From Candidatus Pantoea floridensis (GTDB lineage: Bacteria > Pseudomonadota > Gammaproteobacteria > Enterobacterales > Enterobacteriaceae): 64,000 nt of DNA. Both the position numbers and the translations under genes were made by a program. Location: positions 3,720,001 through 3,784,000 of the forward strand of contig NZ_OCMY01000001.1 of assembly GCF_900215435.1 (NCBI RefSeq), given 5' to 3'. Shown here piece by piece: positions 27,298-34,792 of this stretch (position 1 is its first letter; each line of letters opens with the position of its first letter). The notes below the pieces were generated by a model. It had not been told where the DNA came from, searched no databases, and was given only the letters and a program-made list of their open reading frames with translations.

Positions 27298-27984
27298 ATG
27301 AAAGAAATCCATAATGAAGATCTGAAGAGGAAATTAATTGAAAATTCAGACTATACAGCGAAATTTTCTGTTGAGGTGATGGCGGAAACCCGACTGCTTC
27401 ATATCATGGCCGGTGATTATATCGTGAAAGAAGGTGAGCAACCGGCATACCTGTTTTATCTTGCAAGAGGCAGGGCGAAACTGTATGCGACATTAGCCAA
27501 TGGACGAATATCATTAATTGATTTCTTTGCAGCGCATTGTTTTATCGGGGAGCTTGAACTCATCGATCAGCAGCATGAACCGCGTGCCGTTCAGGCGATA
27601 GAGGAGTGCTGGTGTCTGGCGTTACCCGTTAAACCTTTCCGGAAAAGGCTGTTAAGTGATGCTATTTTTTTACGTCATATTTGTATTAGCTTAACGCATA
27701 AAAATTATCGGAATATTGTGTCACTCATCAGAAATCAATCCTTCTCGTTGGTTAACCGGCTGGCAGCTTTTATCCTATTGACGCAGAATGATGATGTTTA
27801 TCACGAAAAGCATACGCAGGTTGCAGAATATATGGGGGTGTCATATCGCCATCTCTTATATGTCATTGCGCAACTGACGCAGGAGGGGTTATTAACTAAA
27901 GCCAGGTCTGGTTATATTATCAAAAATAAAAGTGCGCTTATTGAATTAGCGCGTGAGATGGAAGCAGAGGGCGCGCTGCCTTGA
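27298..27984 (+). CDS. yeiL: CRP/FNR-family regulator YeiL
   Basis: Transcription regulator of 228 residues. The N-terminal cyclic-nucleotide-binding-like domain is recognisable ([38 protein letters not shown], covering about residues 44-82), with a C-terminal winged helix ([28 protein letters not shown]). It is clearly orthologous to E. coli YeiL, which also lies beside rihB and nupX. GGGA is seven bases before ATG 27298. It is divergent from rihB and probably regulates it. Confidence 0.92.
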   Translation: MKEIHNEDLKRKLIENSDYTAKFSVEVMAETRLLHIMAGDYIVKEGEQPAYLFYLARGRAKLYATLANGRISLIDFFAAHCFIGELELIDQQHEPRAVQAIEECWCLALPVKPFRKRLLSDAIFLRHICISLTHKNYRNIVSLIRNQSFSLVNRLAAFILLTQNDDVYHEKHTQVAEYMGVSYRHLLYVIAQLTQEGLLTKARSGYIIKNKSALIELAREMEAEGALP

Positions 27985-28063
27985 GGATTTATTTATTATA
28001 ATATTATTTTTAGCGGTAAATGATTTAGTGTTTTTCTTAACTAAATTGCATTCAATCTTCAGC

Positions 28064-28090
28064 CTACCAACTAGTAGGTTTTCCTTGACT
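28064..28090 (+). promoter_or_regulatory. TetR-type operator and promoter (copy 2)
   Basis: The 17 bases CTACCAACTAGTAGGTT (28064-28080) are identical to the operator at 22194-22210. Just after them is TTGACT (28085-28090), a possible -35 of the TetR gene that starts at 28162. This fits autorepression. Confidence 0.7.
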
Positions 28091-28161
28091 TTAAGGCTCT
28101 ATCTCTTTAGTTTTACGATAAGAGTTATGCGTGTTGAATAAGTACATTGTTTAGGAAATTT

Positions 28162-28746
28162 ATGCTGATAGAACGCTCACCCAAAGCCAGAGAAATCATC
28201 CTCCACACCAGGCAGTTGCTGACCTCGGGTGGCTATAACAGCTTTAGCTATGCTGATATTGCTGAATTGGTTCAGATTCAAAAAGCCAGTATTCATCATC
28301 ATTTCCCCAGTAAAGTTGAACTGGTGCAAGCTGTCGTTGCGGAATATCGCGAGGAGGCCAGAATGGGAATGGCGGCGTTGGAGCAGAACCTCAACGATCC
28401 TCTGCTGGAACTGCAGGCTTATATCGATTACTGGTCAGCCTGTATTAGTGAGGGAACGTCTCCTTTCTGTATTTGCGTCATGCTTTCGGTGGAACTGCCT
28501 AAGTTGCCGCGAGAAATATCTTCTGAAGTGAGCGGGCATTTCTCCGATCTGGCCGATTGGCTCACAGCGCTACTGCGTAAAGGGGAAATCAGCGGCATTT
28601 TTCAGCTTGATGAGGCGCCAGAGATCCAGGCCAAATCTGTGATGGCAACCGTTCATGGGGCGATGTTGGCCGCCAGAGCGCTCGAAAACACAGCGTTATT
28701 CCAGGAGATTGTGCATCCAGTTATCAACAGACTTATTCATAAATAG
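28162..28746 (+). CDS. TetR/AcrR family regulator
   Basis: Repressor-type regulator of 194 residues. The N-terminal helix-turn-helix is ARELL-type: LLTSGGYNSFSYADIAELVQ followed by IQKASIHHHFPSKVELVQAV, and the C-terminal domain is divergent. ATG 28162 was chosen (AGGA five bases upstream) over TTG 28147. The operator at 28064 and its exact copy before the HdeD/catalase/b561 operon suggest that it controls both itself and that operon. The NTF2-like gene follows 30 bases later. The ligand is unknown. Confidence 0.88.
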   Translation: MLIERSPKAREIILHTRQLLTSGGYNSFSYADIAELVQIQKASIHHHFPSKVELVQAVVAEYREEARMGMAALEQNLNDPLLELQAYIDYWSACISEGTSPFCICVMLSVELPKLPREISSEVSGHFSDLADWLTALLRKGEISGIFQLDEAPEIQAKSVMATVHGAMLAARALENTALFQEIVHPVINRLIHK

Positions 28747-28776
28747 CGATAAATCGCGCTGCTGGAGATAAGATTT

Positions 28777-29316
28777 ATGACTGAAATAACTACCCAAAAA
28801 TTAGAACAGCGACTGCAAATCATTGAGGATAAATTAGCAATATATGAGCTGATTGCTTCCCATCCGCCCAGCGCAGATACCGGTCTTGCCGAATATACCG
28901 CTGCTGTTTATATGGAGGAGGGCACTTTTAATCGTGGTGAGGAACTGGATGGGGCAAAAGGGGTCGATGCGATCGCTGCATTTATTCTCCGACCGGCACA
29001 CGAGGAAGCGATTAAAAGTGGGCTTGCGCATTTTACTGGATTACCGCTGATTGATTTGCGCGGCAACAAAGCCATAGTGACCTCCTATTTACAGCTGTTG
29101 CAGCTGGATAAACAGGGTGAGCCGCGTGAAATGGCCAATCATGGTTACTCAACCGGCTATCGCATTCATCGGGTAGTGGTTAATCGCTGGGAGTTAGAAC
29201 GTCATGAAGGGCGCTGGAAAATTCATAGCAGAACCCTTCTTCCAGTAGACGGCACAGATGCCCCTCGCGAGTTATTGGCGCGCGGTCTTTCCGATGTGCT
29301 TAAGGCGACACGTTAG
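28777..29316 (+). CDS. NTF2-like (SnoaL-type) protein
   Basis: A 179-residue protein predicted to adopt the NTF2/SnoaL cone fold: an N-terminal helix (KLEQRLQIIEDKLAIYELIA), a central segment with FTGLPLIDLRGNKAIVTSYLQ, and a C-terminal strand pair (NRWELERHEGRWKIHSRTLLPVDGT). Members include small-molecule isomerases, dehydratases and binding proteins. The layout H-F-T-G and the GYRIHRVVVNRWELER strand fit the SnoaL_4 group. GGAGATAAG precedes ATG 28777. It is probably cotranscribed with the TetR gene. The substrate is unknown. Confidence 0.75.
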   Translation: MTEITTQKLEQRLQIIEDKLAIYELIASHPPSADTGLAEYTAAVYMEEGTFNRGEELDGAKGVDAIAAFILRPAHEEAIKSGLAHFTGLPLIDLRGNKAIVTSYLQLLQLDKQGEPREMANHGYSTGYRIHRVVVNRWELERHEGRWKIHSRTLLPVDGTDAPRELLARGLSDVLKATR

Positions 29317-29352
29317 TCTACTCGGCTGAAATTTCGTCGCTGTGCTGGGTGC

Positions 29353-29410
29353 AAAAAAAAGTCTGAACGTGAGTTCAGACTCTTCTTCGGAATGTGGCGG
29401 TGAGAGGGGG
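29353..29410. repeat. att-like duplicate of the tRNA-Ser 3' end and terminator (outer copy)
   Basis: 58 bases identical to 30815-30872. They comprise the last 16 bases of the tRNA-Ser gene including its encoded CCA, the following terminator hairpin, and part of its poly-A/T run. The 1.4 kb between the copies behaves like an element inserted at the tRNA 3' end. The rest of the tRNA is absent here. Confidence 0.85.
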
Positions 29411-29669
29411 GAATCCTTCATCACATAACGCCATGCTTTCTGGTGAATGACTTTAAAGCCTGTCCATGGTTCCCCTGTTCGCGGATCCTCAAACACATAC
29501 ACGCTTTATGAGGTCAATGCCGCCGTTATTTATATCTCCATTCTCGCGCACGTCAGGGCGATAGGGAAACCTAACGAAATGGTCGTTATGGCTATTGTCT
29601 TTTGTGATTGGTTTGCACAAAGATTATCGCAGAGGGGCACCTTCTCCCATCCTGATAGATGATCAGTTC

Positions 29670-29861
29670 TTATCGATAAGGTGCATTGGTCCACTTTTTG
29701 TACGCAAAGAAGTAAAGCGTGAAAAGGTGCAGTGCGGGGAACGAAAGTAGTAGGCCCATTTTCCAACCGAATCCTGCCTTCTGTGCCATGCGCAAGCAGG
29801 GAATGAACATGAAGAACCAAATTATGAATGTCATTGCTGCAAGAGGATTTGGGTGTTCCAT
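29670..29861 (-). CDS. Small membrane protein in the tRNA-flanked remnant
   Basis: A 63-residue protein starting MEHPNPLAAMTFIIWFFMFI, with two hydrophobic helices separated by the basic stretch RMAQKAGFGWKMG and a charged end KKWTNAPYR. The start was chosen for AAGGAG eight bases upstream. No family is recognised. Small membrane proteins of this kind are common as accessory genes on prophages and tRNA-inserted elements. It is divergent from the exported-protein gene at 29993. Confidence 0.5.
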   Translation of the reverse strand: MEHPNPLAAMTFIIWFFMFIPCLRMAQKAGFGWKMGLLLSFPALHLFTLYFFAYKKWTNAPYR

Positions 29862-29928
29862 CTTTTTTTCTCCTTGAAATGTTGCCATATGATATCGGCA
29901 GACAGATGCTATTATTTAGGCTGTGTTT

Positions 29929-29992
29929 TTGCACCACCTTGCGGCCACTCCATGCTAGGATTTATCCCATTGATACCAATGGGGATAGGGAT
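29929..29992 (+). promoter_or_regulatory. Promoter-leader cassette A
   Basis: Pattern TTGC-N6-TTGCG-N10, then GCTAGGATTTATCCCA, then an imperfect inverted repeat (CCCATTG / CAATGGGG) over the ribosome site. It runs exactly 64 bases to the GTG start at 29993. The same pattern with the same spacing recurs at 30361-30424. TTGCGG with TTTATC (16 apart) could be the promoter. Confidence 0.65.
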
Positions 29993-30340
29993 GTGAAGTT
30001 AGTTATAGCGGGTATGGGATTGATGGTGTGTTCCGTGGCGCATGCTAATTTACAAAGTGCAGCTGAAAATCTTAGTGGCTGCGTAACCAAATTTGCAGAA
30101 AGCCAAGTTAAAACTACCAATTCAGCTAGCAACATCACATATGAAGCTTTTGAGAAATGTAGCGTTGAACTCTCTGAGTATCATGATTCAATTGGTCCAG
30201 ATAAAGCACAGTGGTCTGGTTTAAGTTCTCAACAAAAAAATGCCATTTCAAAAATCAGAGACCAGACAACTTCAAAAGTTCGCGAGAGCTTATCCTCTCA
30301 AATCGTCACTTTCATAACTGAATCGCGCAAGAGCTCTTAA
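29993..30340 (+). CDS. Small exported protein of the tRNA-flanked remnant
   Basis: A 115-residue protein starting at GTG 29993 with a signal peptide (KLVIAGMGLMVCSVAHA) cleaved near residue 18. The mature part is helical and polar with two Cys (LSGCVTKFAESQ, FEKCSVELSEY) that could form a disulfide. No family is recognised. The start is fixed by the GGGGATAGGG ribosome site and by the equal 64-base leader shared with the next gene. A terminator follows. It is probably a periplasmic accessory protein. Confidence 0.6.
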   Translation: MKLVIAGMGLMVCSVAHANLQSAAENLSGCVTKFAESQVKTTNSASNITYEAFEKCSVELSEYHDSIGPDKAQWSGLSSQQKNAISKIRDQTTSKVRESLSSQIVTFITESRKSS

Positions 30341-30366
30341 CCCGCTTAACTGCGGGTTTCTTGCTT
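30339..30366 (+). terminator. Rho-independent terminator
   Basis: Stem AACCCGC / GCGGGTT with a TTAACT loop followed by a pyrimidine-rich stretch, directly at the stop codon of the exported-protein gene. Confidence 0.7.
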
Positions 30367-30424
30367 TCTTTTGCGCTCTACGCTGGCTAGGATTTATCCC
30401 ACAACATGCCTTGTGGATAATGGT
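30361..30424 (+). promoter_or_regulatory. Promoter-leader cassette B
   Basis: The same arrangement as 29929-29992: TTGC-N6-TTGCG-N10 and GCTAGGATTTATCCCA at the same spacing, followed by an inverted repeat (ATCCCACAA / TTGTGGAT) before the start. It is again exactly 64 bases to the start codon. Confidence 0.65.
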
Positions 30425-30697
30425 ATGAAGAAGTTACTTATCGGACCGATTGCAGCCTAATTGCTCTCAGGCTGCGCAAGCGATAAGCCGCTTAACTCAT
30501 ATAGCGATGCTGGACTGTGTACTTTTAAGGGGCAAGCGCTGGGATATGGCAACACTGAGATCATGCCAAAAATTCAGGCTGAGTTTGCTCGCCGCGGTCA
30601 GTTGTCTATCAGCCAGGAAGACTGCAACCTCTACACGCAAACCGGCCAACAGGATGCGCATGCATTTCACGTGCACTATTTTGTACTTCTTTTTTAG
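30425..30697 (+). pseudogene. Small lipoprotein gene interrupted by an in-frame stop
   Basis: From ATG 30425 the frame reads MKKLLIGPIAA, stop (TAA 30458-30460), then LLSGCASDKPLNSYSDAGLC onward. Together these form a normal lipoprotein signal with an LSGC lipobox, broken by one codon; TAA could come from TTA (Leu) by one change. The mature part has about 75 residues with further Cys at AGLC and EDC. TTG 30461 could restart translation but would lose the signal. The intact leader cassette shows that the ATG was the original start. It is probably a recent pseudogene. Confidence 0.65.
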
Positions 30698-30764
30698 TTC
30701 CGTGGTCTCGCTGTAGTCTTTGGCGTCAGGCTACATGCGGTGTTGTCCACACAACGTCCTACAT

Positions 30765-30783
30765 AATGTGGCGGTGAGAGGGG
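30765..30783. repeat. Third fragment of the tRNA-Ser 3' end
   Basis: 19 bases (AATGTGGCGGTGAGAGGGG) repeat the tRNA end and the bases after it, 70-90 bases from the true tRNA. It may be the trace of an earlier insertion or excision event. Confidence 0.6.
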
Positions 30784-30813
30784 CTTCTCACCCCCTCTCT
30801 CTGCAGAATAGGC

Positions 30814-30843
30814 AAAAAAAAAGTCTGAACGTGAGTTCAGACT
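30814..30843 (-). terminator. Terminator of tRNA-Ser
   Basis: On the minus strand, stem AGTCTGAAC / GTTCAGACT with the T run that follows the tRNA. It is duplicated at 29353-29381 as part of the att-like repeat. Confidence 0.9.
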
Positions 30844-30856
30844 CTTCTTCGGAATG

Positions 30857-30944
30857 TGGCGGTGAGAGGGGGATTCGAACCCCCGATACGTTGCCGTATA
30901 CACACTTTCCAGGCGTGCTCCTTCAGCCACTCGGACACCTCACC
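30857..30944 (-). tRNA. tRNA-Ser (GGA anticodon)
   Basis: 88 bases including the encoded CCA. It begins GGTGAGGTGTCCGAGTGGC, has the anticodon loop CTGGAAA (GGA), the long variable arm ATACGGCAACGTAT and the T arm GGGGGTTCGAATCCCCC. It closely matches the enterobacterial serW/serX type. It serves as an insertion site, because its 3' end is repeated at 29353-29410 and partly at 30765. Confidence 0.97.
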
Positions 30945-31085
30945 ACATTTTTTTGCCAACCGCGCTGGGTCAACGGGGCGCTACTATAGGGAGATCGCTG
31001 AAAAGGGTCAAGCGCTATTTTCTCCTTTTGTTCTATCCGCTTAAGCTCTGAGCGTATTGCCTTCGGCTTGCTCACCCTGCCTGTT

Positions 31086-31151
31086 CTGTCATCAAATTAT
31101 CCTCTCTGTGTCACAAAAGCGTCACCGCACTGTCGCAGACTTGTCCGCGGA
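31086..31151 (+). promoter_or_regulatory. PhoB-box array upstream of phoA
   Basis: Six consecutive 11-base units in phase. Units at 31086 (CTGTCATCAAA), 31108 (GTGTCACAAAA), 31119 (GCGTCACCGCA), 31130 (CTGTCGCAGAC) and 31141 keep the GTC core; the unit at 31097 is degenerate. PhoB binds tandem 11-base CTGTCATAAAA-like repeats. A -10 candidate TATATT lies at 31162-31167, at the right distance for PhoB-activated transcription. Confidence 0.7.
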
Positions 31152-31188
31152 AACATTTGGTTATATTTACAGCTAAGGATGCTTATAA

Positions 31189-32595
31189 ATGAAATCCATA
31201 CCTCTCTTTACGGTTACGCTGCTGACTTCTCTGATCGCGACGTTAGCAGTGGCAGATGATGCAAATTATTCACGCGCCGCCAACGGCGATATTACCGAGC
31301 ACGGCGGCGCGCGTCGTCTCACTGGCGACCAGACCGAGGCGTTAAAAGCCTCATTAATCAATAGCACCGCGAAAAACGTGATTCTGCTGATTGGTGATGG
31401 CATGGGCGATTCGGAAATCACCGCCGCCCGCAACCAGGCGCGCGGCGCCGGCGGTTTCTTCCCCGGCCTGGATGCGTTGCCGCTCACCGGTCAATACACC
31501 CATTACTCGCTGGACAAGAAAACCCATAAACCCAATTACGTAACGGATTCTGCCGCGTCGGCTACCGCGTGGGCCACCGGCACCAAATCCTACAACGGCG
31601 CGATTGGCGTCGATGTTAATGGCAAAGATCAGGTGACGATTCTTGAGCTGGCGAAAGCCGCGGGTAAAGCCACCGGCAACGTGTCGACCGCTGAACTGCA
31701 GGATGCCACGCCAGCCGCCTTAATGGCGCACGTCACCTCGCGCAAATGCTACGGCCCGGAGAAAACCAGCGAGCTGTGCCCGGGCAACGCGCTGGAGCAG
31801 GGCGGCAAAGGATCGATTACTGAACAGCTGCTGAAAACCCGCCCAGATGTCACGCTGGGCGGCGGTGCGAAGTCCTTTAATGAAACCGCCAAAGCCGGCG
31901 AGTATCAGGGCAAAACCCTGCGTGAACAGGCGCAGGCGCTGGGCTATCAGTGGATTGATAATCTGCAGGGCATGAATGCCATTCAGCAGGCCGATCAGAG
32001 CAAACCGCTTCTGGGCCTGTTTGCGGATGGCAATATGCCGGTGCGTTGGCAGGGACCGAAAGCCAGCTATCACGGCAACATTGATAAGCCGGTAGTGACC
32101 TGTGAAGTCAATAAAGATCGTCCGGCTTCAGCACCGACGCTGGCGCAGATGACTAAAAAGGCCATTACTCTGCTGAGCACCAACGACAAAGGTTTCTTCC
32201 TGCAGGTGGAAGGGGCATCGATTGATAAGCAGGATCACGCGGCGAACCCGTGCGGTCAGATTGGTGAAACCGTGGATCTGGATGAAGCGGTACAGGAAGC
32301 GCTAGCGTTTGCGCGCGAGCATGGCGATACGCTGGTGGTGGTGACCGCCGATCACGCCCACAGCAGCCAGATCGTTGAAAACGGCACCAAAGCACCGGGC
32401 CTGACGCAAGCGGTGAATACCAAAGATGGCGCGGTGATGACCATCAGCTACGGTAATTCAGAAGAGGATTCGCAGGAGCATACCGGCACGCAGGTGCGCA
32501 TCGCGGCGTACGGTCCGCATGCGGCGAATGTGGTGGGATTAACCGACCAGACCGATCTGTTCTTTACCCTGAAGGACGCGATGGGACTTAAGTAA
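31189..32595 (+). CDS. phoA: Periplasmic alkaline phosphatase PhoA
   Basis: Periplasmic phosphomonoesterase of 468 residues that releases phosphate during starvation. It has a signal peptide of about 22 residues, the metal-binding [12 protein letters not shown] at residues 66-77, catalytic S121 in [11 protein letters not shown], the Zn-site segments [14 protein letters not shown] and [12 protein letters not shown], and the C-terminal [18 protein letters not shown]. The Cys pairs of E. coli PhoA are kept (RKCYG with ELCPG; VTCE with NPCGQ). TAAGGA is nine bases before ATG 31189. Upstream PhoB-like repeats suggest phosphate control. Confidence 0.96.
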   Translation: MKSIPLFTVTLLTSLIATLAVADDANYSRAANGDITEHGGARRLTGDQTEALKASLINSTAKNVILLIGDGMGDSEITAARNQARGAGGFFPGLDALPLTGQYTHYSLDKKTHKPNYVTDSAASATAWATGTKSYNGAIGVDVNGKDQVTILELAKAAGKATGNVSTAELQDATPAALMAHVTSRKCYGPEKTSELCPGNALEQGGKGSITEQLLKTRPDVTLGGGAKSFNETAKAGEYQGKTLREQAQALGYQWIDNLQGMNAIQQADQSKPLLGLFADGNMPVRWQGPKASYHGNIDKPVVTCEVNKDRPASAPTLAQMTKKAITLLSTNDKGFFLQVEGASIDKQDHAANPCGQIGETVDLDEAVQEALAFAREHGDTLVVVTADHAHSSQIVENGTKAPGLTQAVNTKDGAVMTISYGNSEEDSQEHTGTQVRIAAYGPHAANVVGLTDQTDLFFTLKDAMGLK

Positions 32596-32625
32596 CAGCT
32601 CAACGATTCAAAAAACGCACATTCC

Positions 32626-32665
32626 GTAGCGGCGCGATTCATCGCGCAATAAATTGCGCCGCTAC
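32626..32665. repeat. Larger intergenic palindrome after phoA
   Basis: Inverted repeat of the form GTAGCGGCGCGATTCATCGC ... TTGCGCCGCTAC, covering 40 bases between phoA and the convergent GAPDH gene. Its outer arms (GTAGCGGCGC / GCGCCGCTAC) differ from the main palindrome family. It may serve as a bidirectional terminator. Confidence 0.7.
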
Positions 32666-32712
32666 AATGTGTGCTTTCGCTGGCATAGACTGCGCGAAAG
32701 ACGAACCTAAAA

Positions 32713-33723
32713 TCACAATCCGCGTTTTGCCATTAAGCGTGCCAAATCCACCAGACGATTTGAGAAGCCCCATTCGTTGTCGTACCAGGCAAGAATCTTC
32801 ACCAGATTGCCGCCAATCACCAGCGTTGAGAGTCCGTCGATAATCGATGAACGGGCATCGCCCTGATAATCGCTTGAGACTAATGGTTCGTCGCTGTAGC
32901 CCAAAATACCTTTCAGCGGGCCTTCTGCGGCCGCGGCTTTAAAGGCGGCATTCACCTCTTCAGCGGTGACATCGCGTTGCAGCGTTACGGTTAAATCGAC
33001 GATCGATACCACCGGCACCGGTACGCGCAGTGAATAGCCGGTCAAACGCCCCTCCAGCTCAGGGATCACGCGACCCAGCGCCTTTGCCGCGCCGCTGGAA
33101 TAAGGCACGATCGACAGCGCTGCCGCACGCGCACCGCGCAGATCTTTCTCGGGCTGATCGTGCAGCACCTGGCTGTTGGTATAAGCATGCGTGGTATTCA
33201 TTAACCCGTGCTCGATACCAAATGCCTGATGCAATACCGCCGCCGCCGGCGCTAAGCCGTTGGTGGTACAGCTGCCGTTACTCACTACAAAATGCTGTTG
33301 CGGATCGTAACGTTGATCGTTAACGCCAAGCACAATGGTCAGGTCATCATTTTTGCCGGGTGCGGAAATAATCACACGTTTGGCACCGCCGCTGGTGATA
33401 TGCACGGCGGCTTTGTCGCGCTCGGTAAAGAAGCCGGTAGCTTCAATTACGATATCGACGCCGACATCGCGCCAGCGAATATTGGCCGGATCGCGCTCGC
33501 TGAATACGCGCACCGCTTTGCCATCGATGCGTAATTCGCCTTCACCGGCTTCCACTTCAGCGGGCAGTCTGCCGAGCAGAGAATCGTGTTTTAGCAGATG
33601 CGCGAGGGTCTTACTGTCGGTGAGGTCGTTAATGGCGACGATCTCAATATCATCGCTGCCAAGTGCTGCACGAAAAACGTTGCGTCCGATACGGCCAAAG
33701 CCGTTAATGCCGATCTTAGTCAT
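32713..33723 (-). CDS. Additional type I glyceraldehyde-3-phosphate dehydrogenase
   Basis: Phosphorylating GAPDH of 336 residues that oxidises glyceraldehyde 3-phosphate with NAD. It has the Rossmann motif INGFGRIGR, D33 (NAD preference) in INDLTD, catalytic C152 in SNGSCTTN, H179 in NTTHAYT, and the end WYDNEWGFSNRLVDLA. Two changes from the usual SNASCTTNCLAP appear: Ala to Gly before the catalytic Ser-Cys, and the second Cys to Gly. The usual NIIPSSTGAAKA region reads SIVPYSSGAAKA. ATG 33723 has AAAGGAGT upstream. It lies just downstream of a GlxA-type regulator and is probably a specialised isozyme, not gapA. Confidence 0.85.
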   Translation of the reverse strand: MTKIGINGFGRIGRNVFRAALGSDDIEIVAINDLTDSKTLAHLLKHDSLLGRLPAEVEAGEGELRIDGKAVRVFSERDPANIRWRDVGVDIVIEATGFFTERDKAAVHITSGGAKRVIISAPGKNDDLTIVLGVNDQRYDPQQHFVVSNGSCTTNGLAPAAAVLHQAFGIEHGLMNTTHAYTNSQVLHDQPEKDLRGARAAALSIVPYSSGAAKALGRVIPELEGRLTGYSLRVPVPVVSIVDLTVTLQRDVTAEEVNAAFKAAAAEGPLKGILGYSDEPLVSSDYQGDARSSIIDGLSTLVIGGNLVKILAWYDNEWGFSNRLVDLARLMAKRGL

Positions 33724-33774
33724 AATTGACTCCTTTTCCGAAGATGCTGGAGTCACTGTAGGCTGATGCGCATC

Positions 33775-33809
33775 TGGCGTAAACGCCAAAAAAGGATCAC
33801 TTTACGCCA
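33775..33809. promoter_or_regulatory. Inverted GGCGTAAA sites before the GAPDH gene
   Basis: TGGCGTAAA (33775-33783) and its inverse TTTACGCCA (33801-33809) flank 17 bases between the regulator stop and the GAPDH start. The same TGGCGTAAA recurs at 34782-34790 at the regulator's own start. It is a candidate binding site for the AraC-type regulator. Confidence 0.55.
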
Positions 33810-34782
33810 ATTTTCTGCAGTGAAAGCGCTGGCGATATTCTCCGGGTGTGAGATGCAGTTGGCGCTCAAAGCTACGGCGCAGATTAATGCTGCTGCCAAA
33901 GCCGGTGGCAAGGGCAATGCGCTCCAGCGTGTCGTGGCTCTGCTCTAAACGCTCGCGCGCAGCGGCGAGTCGCGCTTCGGCGACGTAACGCGCGGGAGGT
34001 ACGCCGGTTTCACGGGTGAAGACGCGGGTGAAATTGCGCGGACTCATGGCGACACGTTCTGCCAGCTTTTCTACCGCCAGCTCGTCGGCCAGGTTTTCAC
34101 GGATCCAGCGCTGCAGTTCACCGATTACGCCCAGTCCGCCCGGCGCTTGCAGGTGGAAGCGGCTGAACTGCATCTGCCCGCCAGGACGGCGTAAATACAT
34201 CACCATATCCTGGGCAATATCGCGCGCCACGCTGAAGCCGAAATCCTCTTCCACCAGCGCCAGCGTCAGGTCAAAGCCCGAACTGACGCCGCCGGAGGTC
34301 CACATGCAACCGTCCTGAATATACAGCGGACCGCCTTCAACGTGGACGAGCGGATAGCGAGACTGCAGGGTATCGAGCAGGCGCCAGTGTGTTGTCGCCC
34401 GGCGGCCATCAAGCAAACCCGCCTCAGCCAATAACATCGCGCCGCCACATACCGATACCACACGACGCGCCTGCGGTGCCGCCAGCTTGATAAAATCGAC
34501 CACCATGTTGCCCTCTTCGGCGGTGTCGCCGCGTCCGGTGATCATAATGGTGTCCCAGGCGTTACGTGGATCAACGTCCGCCAGTTTCAGGTCGGCCAGT
34601 AAATTGAGGCCAGATTGGCCGTGAATCACCTGATGCGATTGGGTGGTAGCAAGGCTAACGCGATAGCGTTGTTGATCAACGCCCACCGGTAAATGTTGAT
34701 TGGCGCGCATTAGGATATCGGCGATGCCTGCGGCTTCGAACAACATGCCGCCGTCAGGCACAATAATCAGAAAGGTTTTCAT
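33802..34782 (-). CDS. GlxA-type transcription regulator (DJ-1/PfpI domain plus AraC helix-turn-helix)
   Basis: A 326-residue regulator. The N-terminal class-I-amidotransferase-like (DJ-1/PfpI) domain spans about residues 1-190, with the nucleophile-elbow-like VVSVCGGAMLLAEAGLLDGR. The C-terminal AraC domain has two helix-turn-helix units (AVEKLAERVAMSPRNFTRVFTRETG; DTLERIALATGFGSSINLRRSF, ending PGEYRQRF). ATG 34782 (MKTFLIIVPDGG) was chosen by family N-terminus. The GAPDH gene starts 78 bases after its stop. Shared GGCGTAAA motifs suggest it controls itself and the GAPDH. Ligand unknown. Confidence 0.87.
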   Translation of the reverse strand: MKTFLIIVPDGGMLFEAAGIADILMRANQHLPVGVDQQRYRVSLATTQSHQVIHGQSGLNLLADLKLADVDPRNAWDTIMITGRGDTAEEGNMVVDFIKLAAPQARRVVSVCGGAMLLAEAGLLDGRRATTHWRLLDTLQSRYPLVHVEGGPLYIQDGCMWTSGGVSSGFDLTLALVEEDFGFSVARDIAQDMVMYLRRPGGQMQFSRFHLQAPGGLGVIGELQRWIRENLADELAVEKLAERVAMSPRNFTRVFTRETGVPPARYVAEARLAAARERLEQSHDTLERIALATGFGSSINLRRSFERQLHLTPGEYRQRFHCRKLA

Positions 34783-34792
34783 GGCGTAAAAA

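Noticed and set aside
29272..29502. Minus-strand frame beginning MYVFEDPRTGEPWTGFKVIH that runs through the att-like repeat
   Set aside because: It may be the tail of a lost element gene, but its end is translated tRNA and terminator sequence, and no family is recognised. Not called.
29447..29662. 71-codon plus-strand frame next to the att-like repeat
   Set aside because: No ribosome site, no family and no plausible composition.
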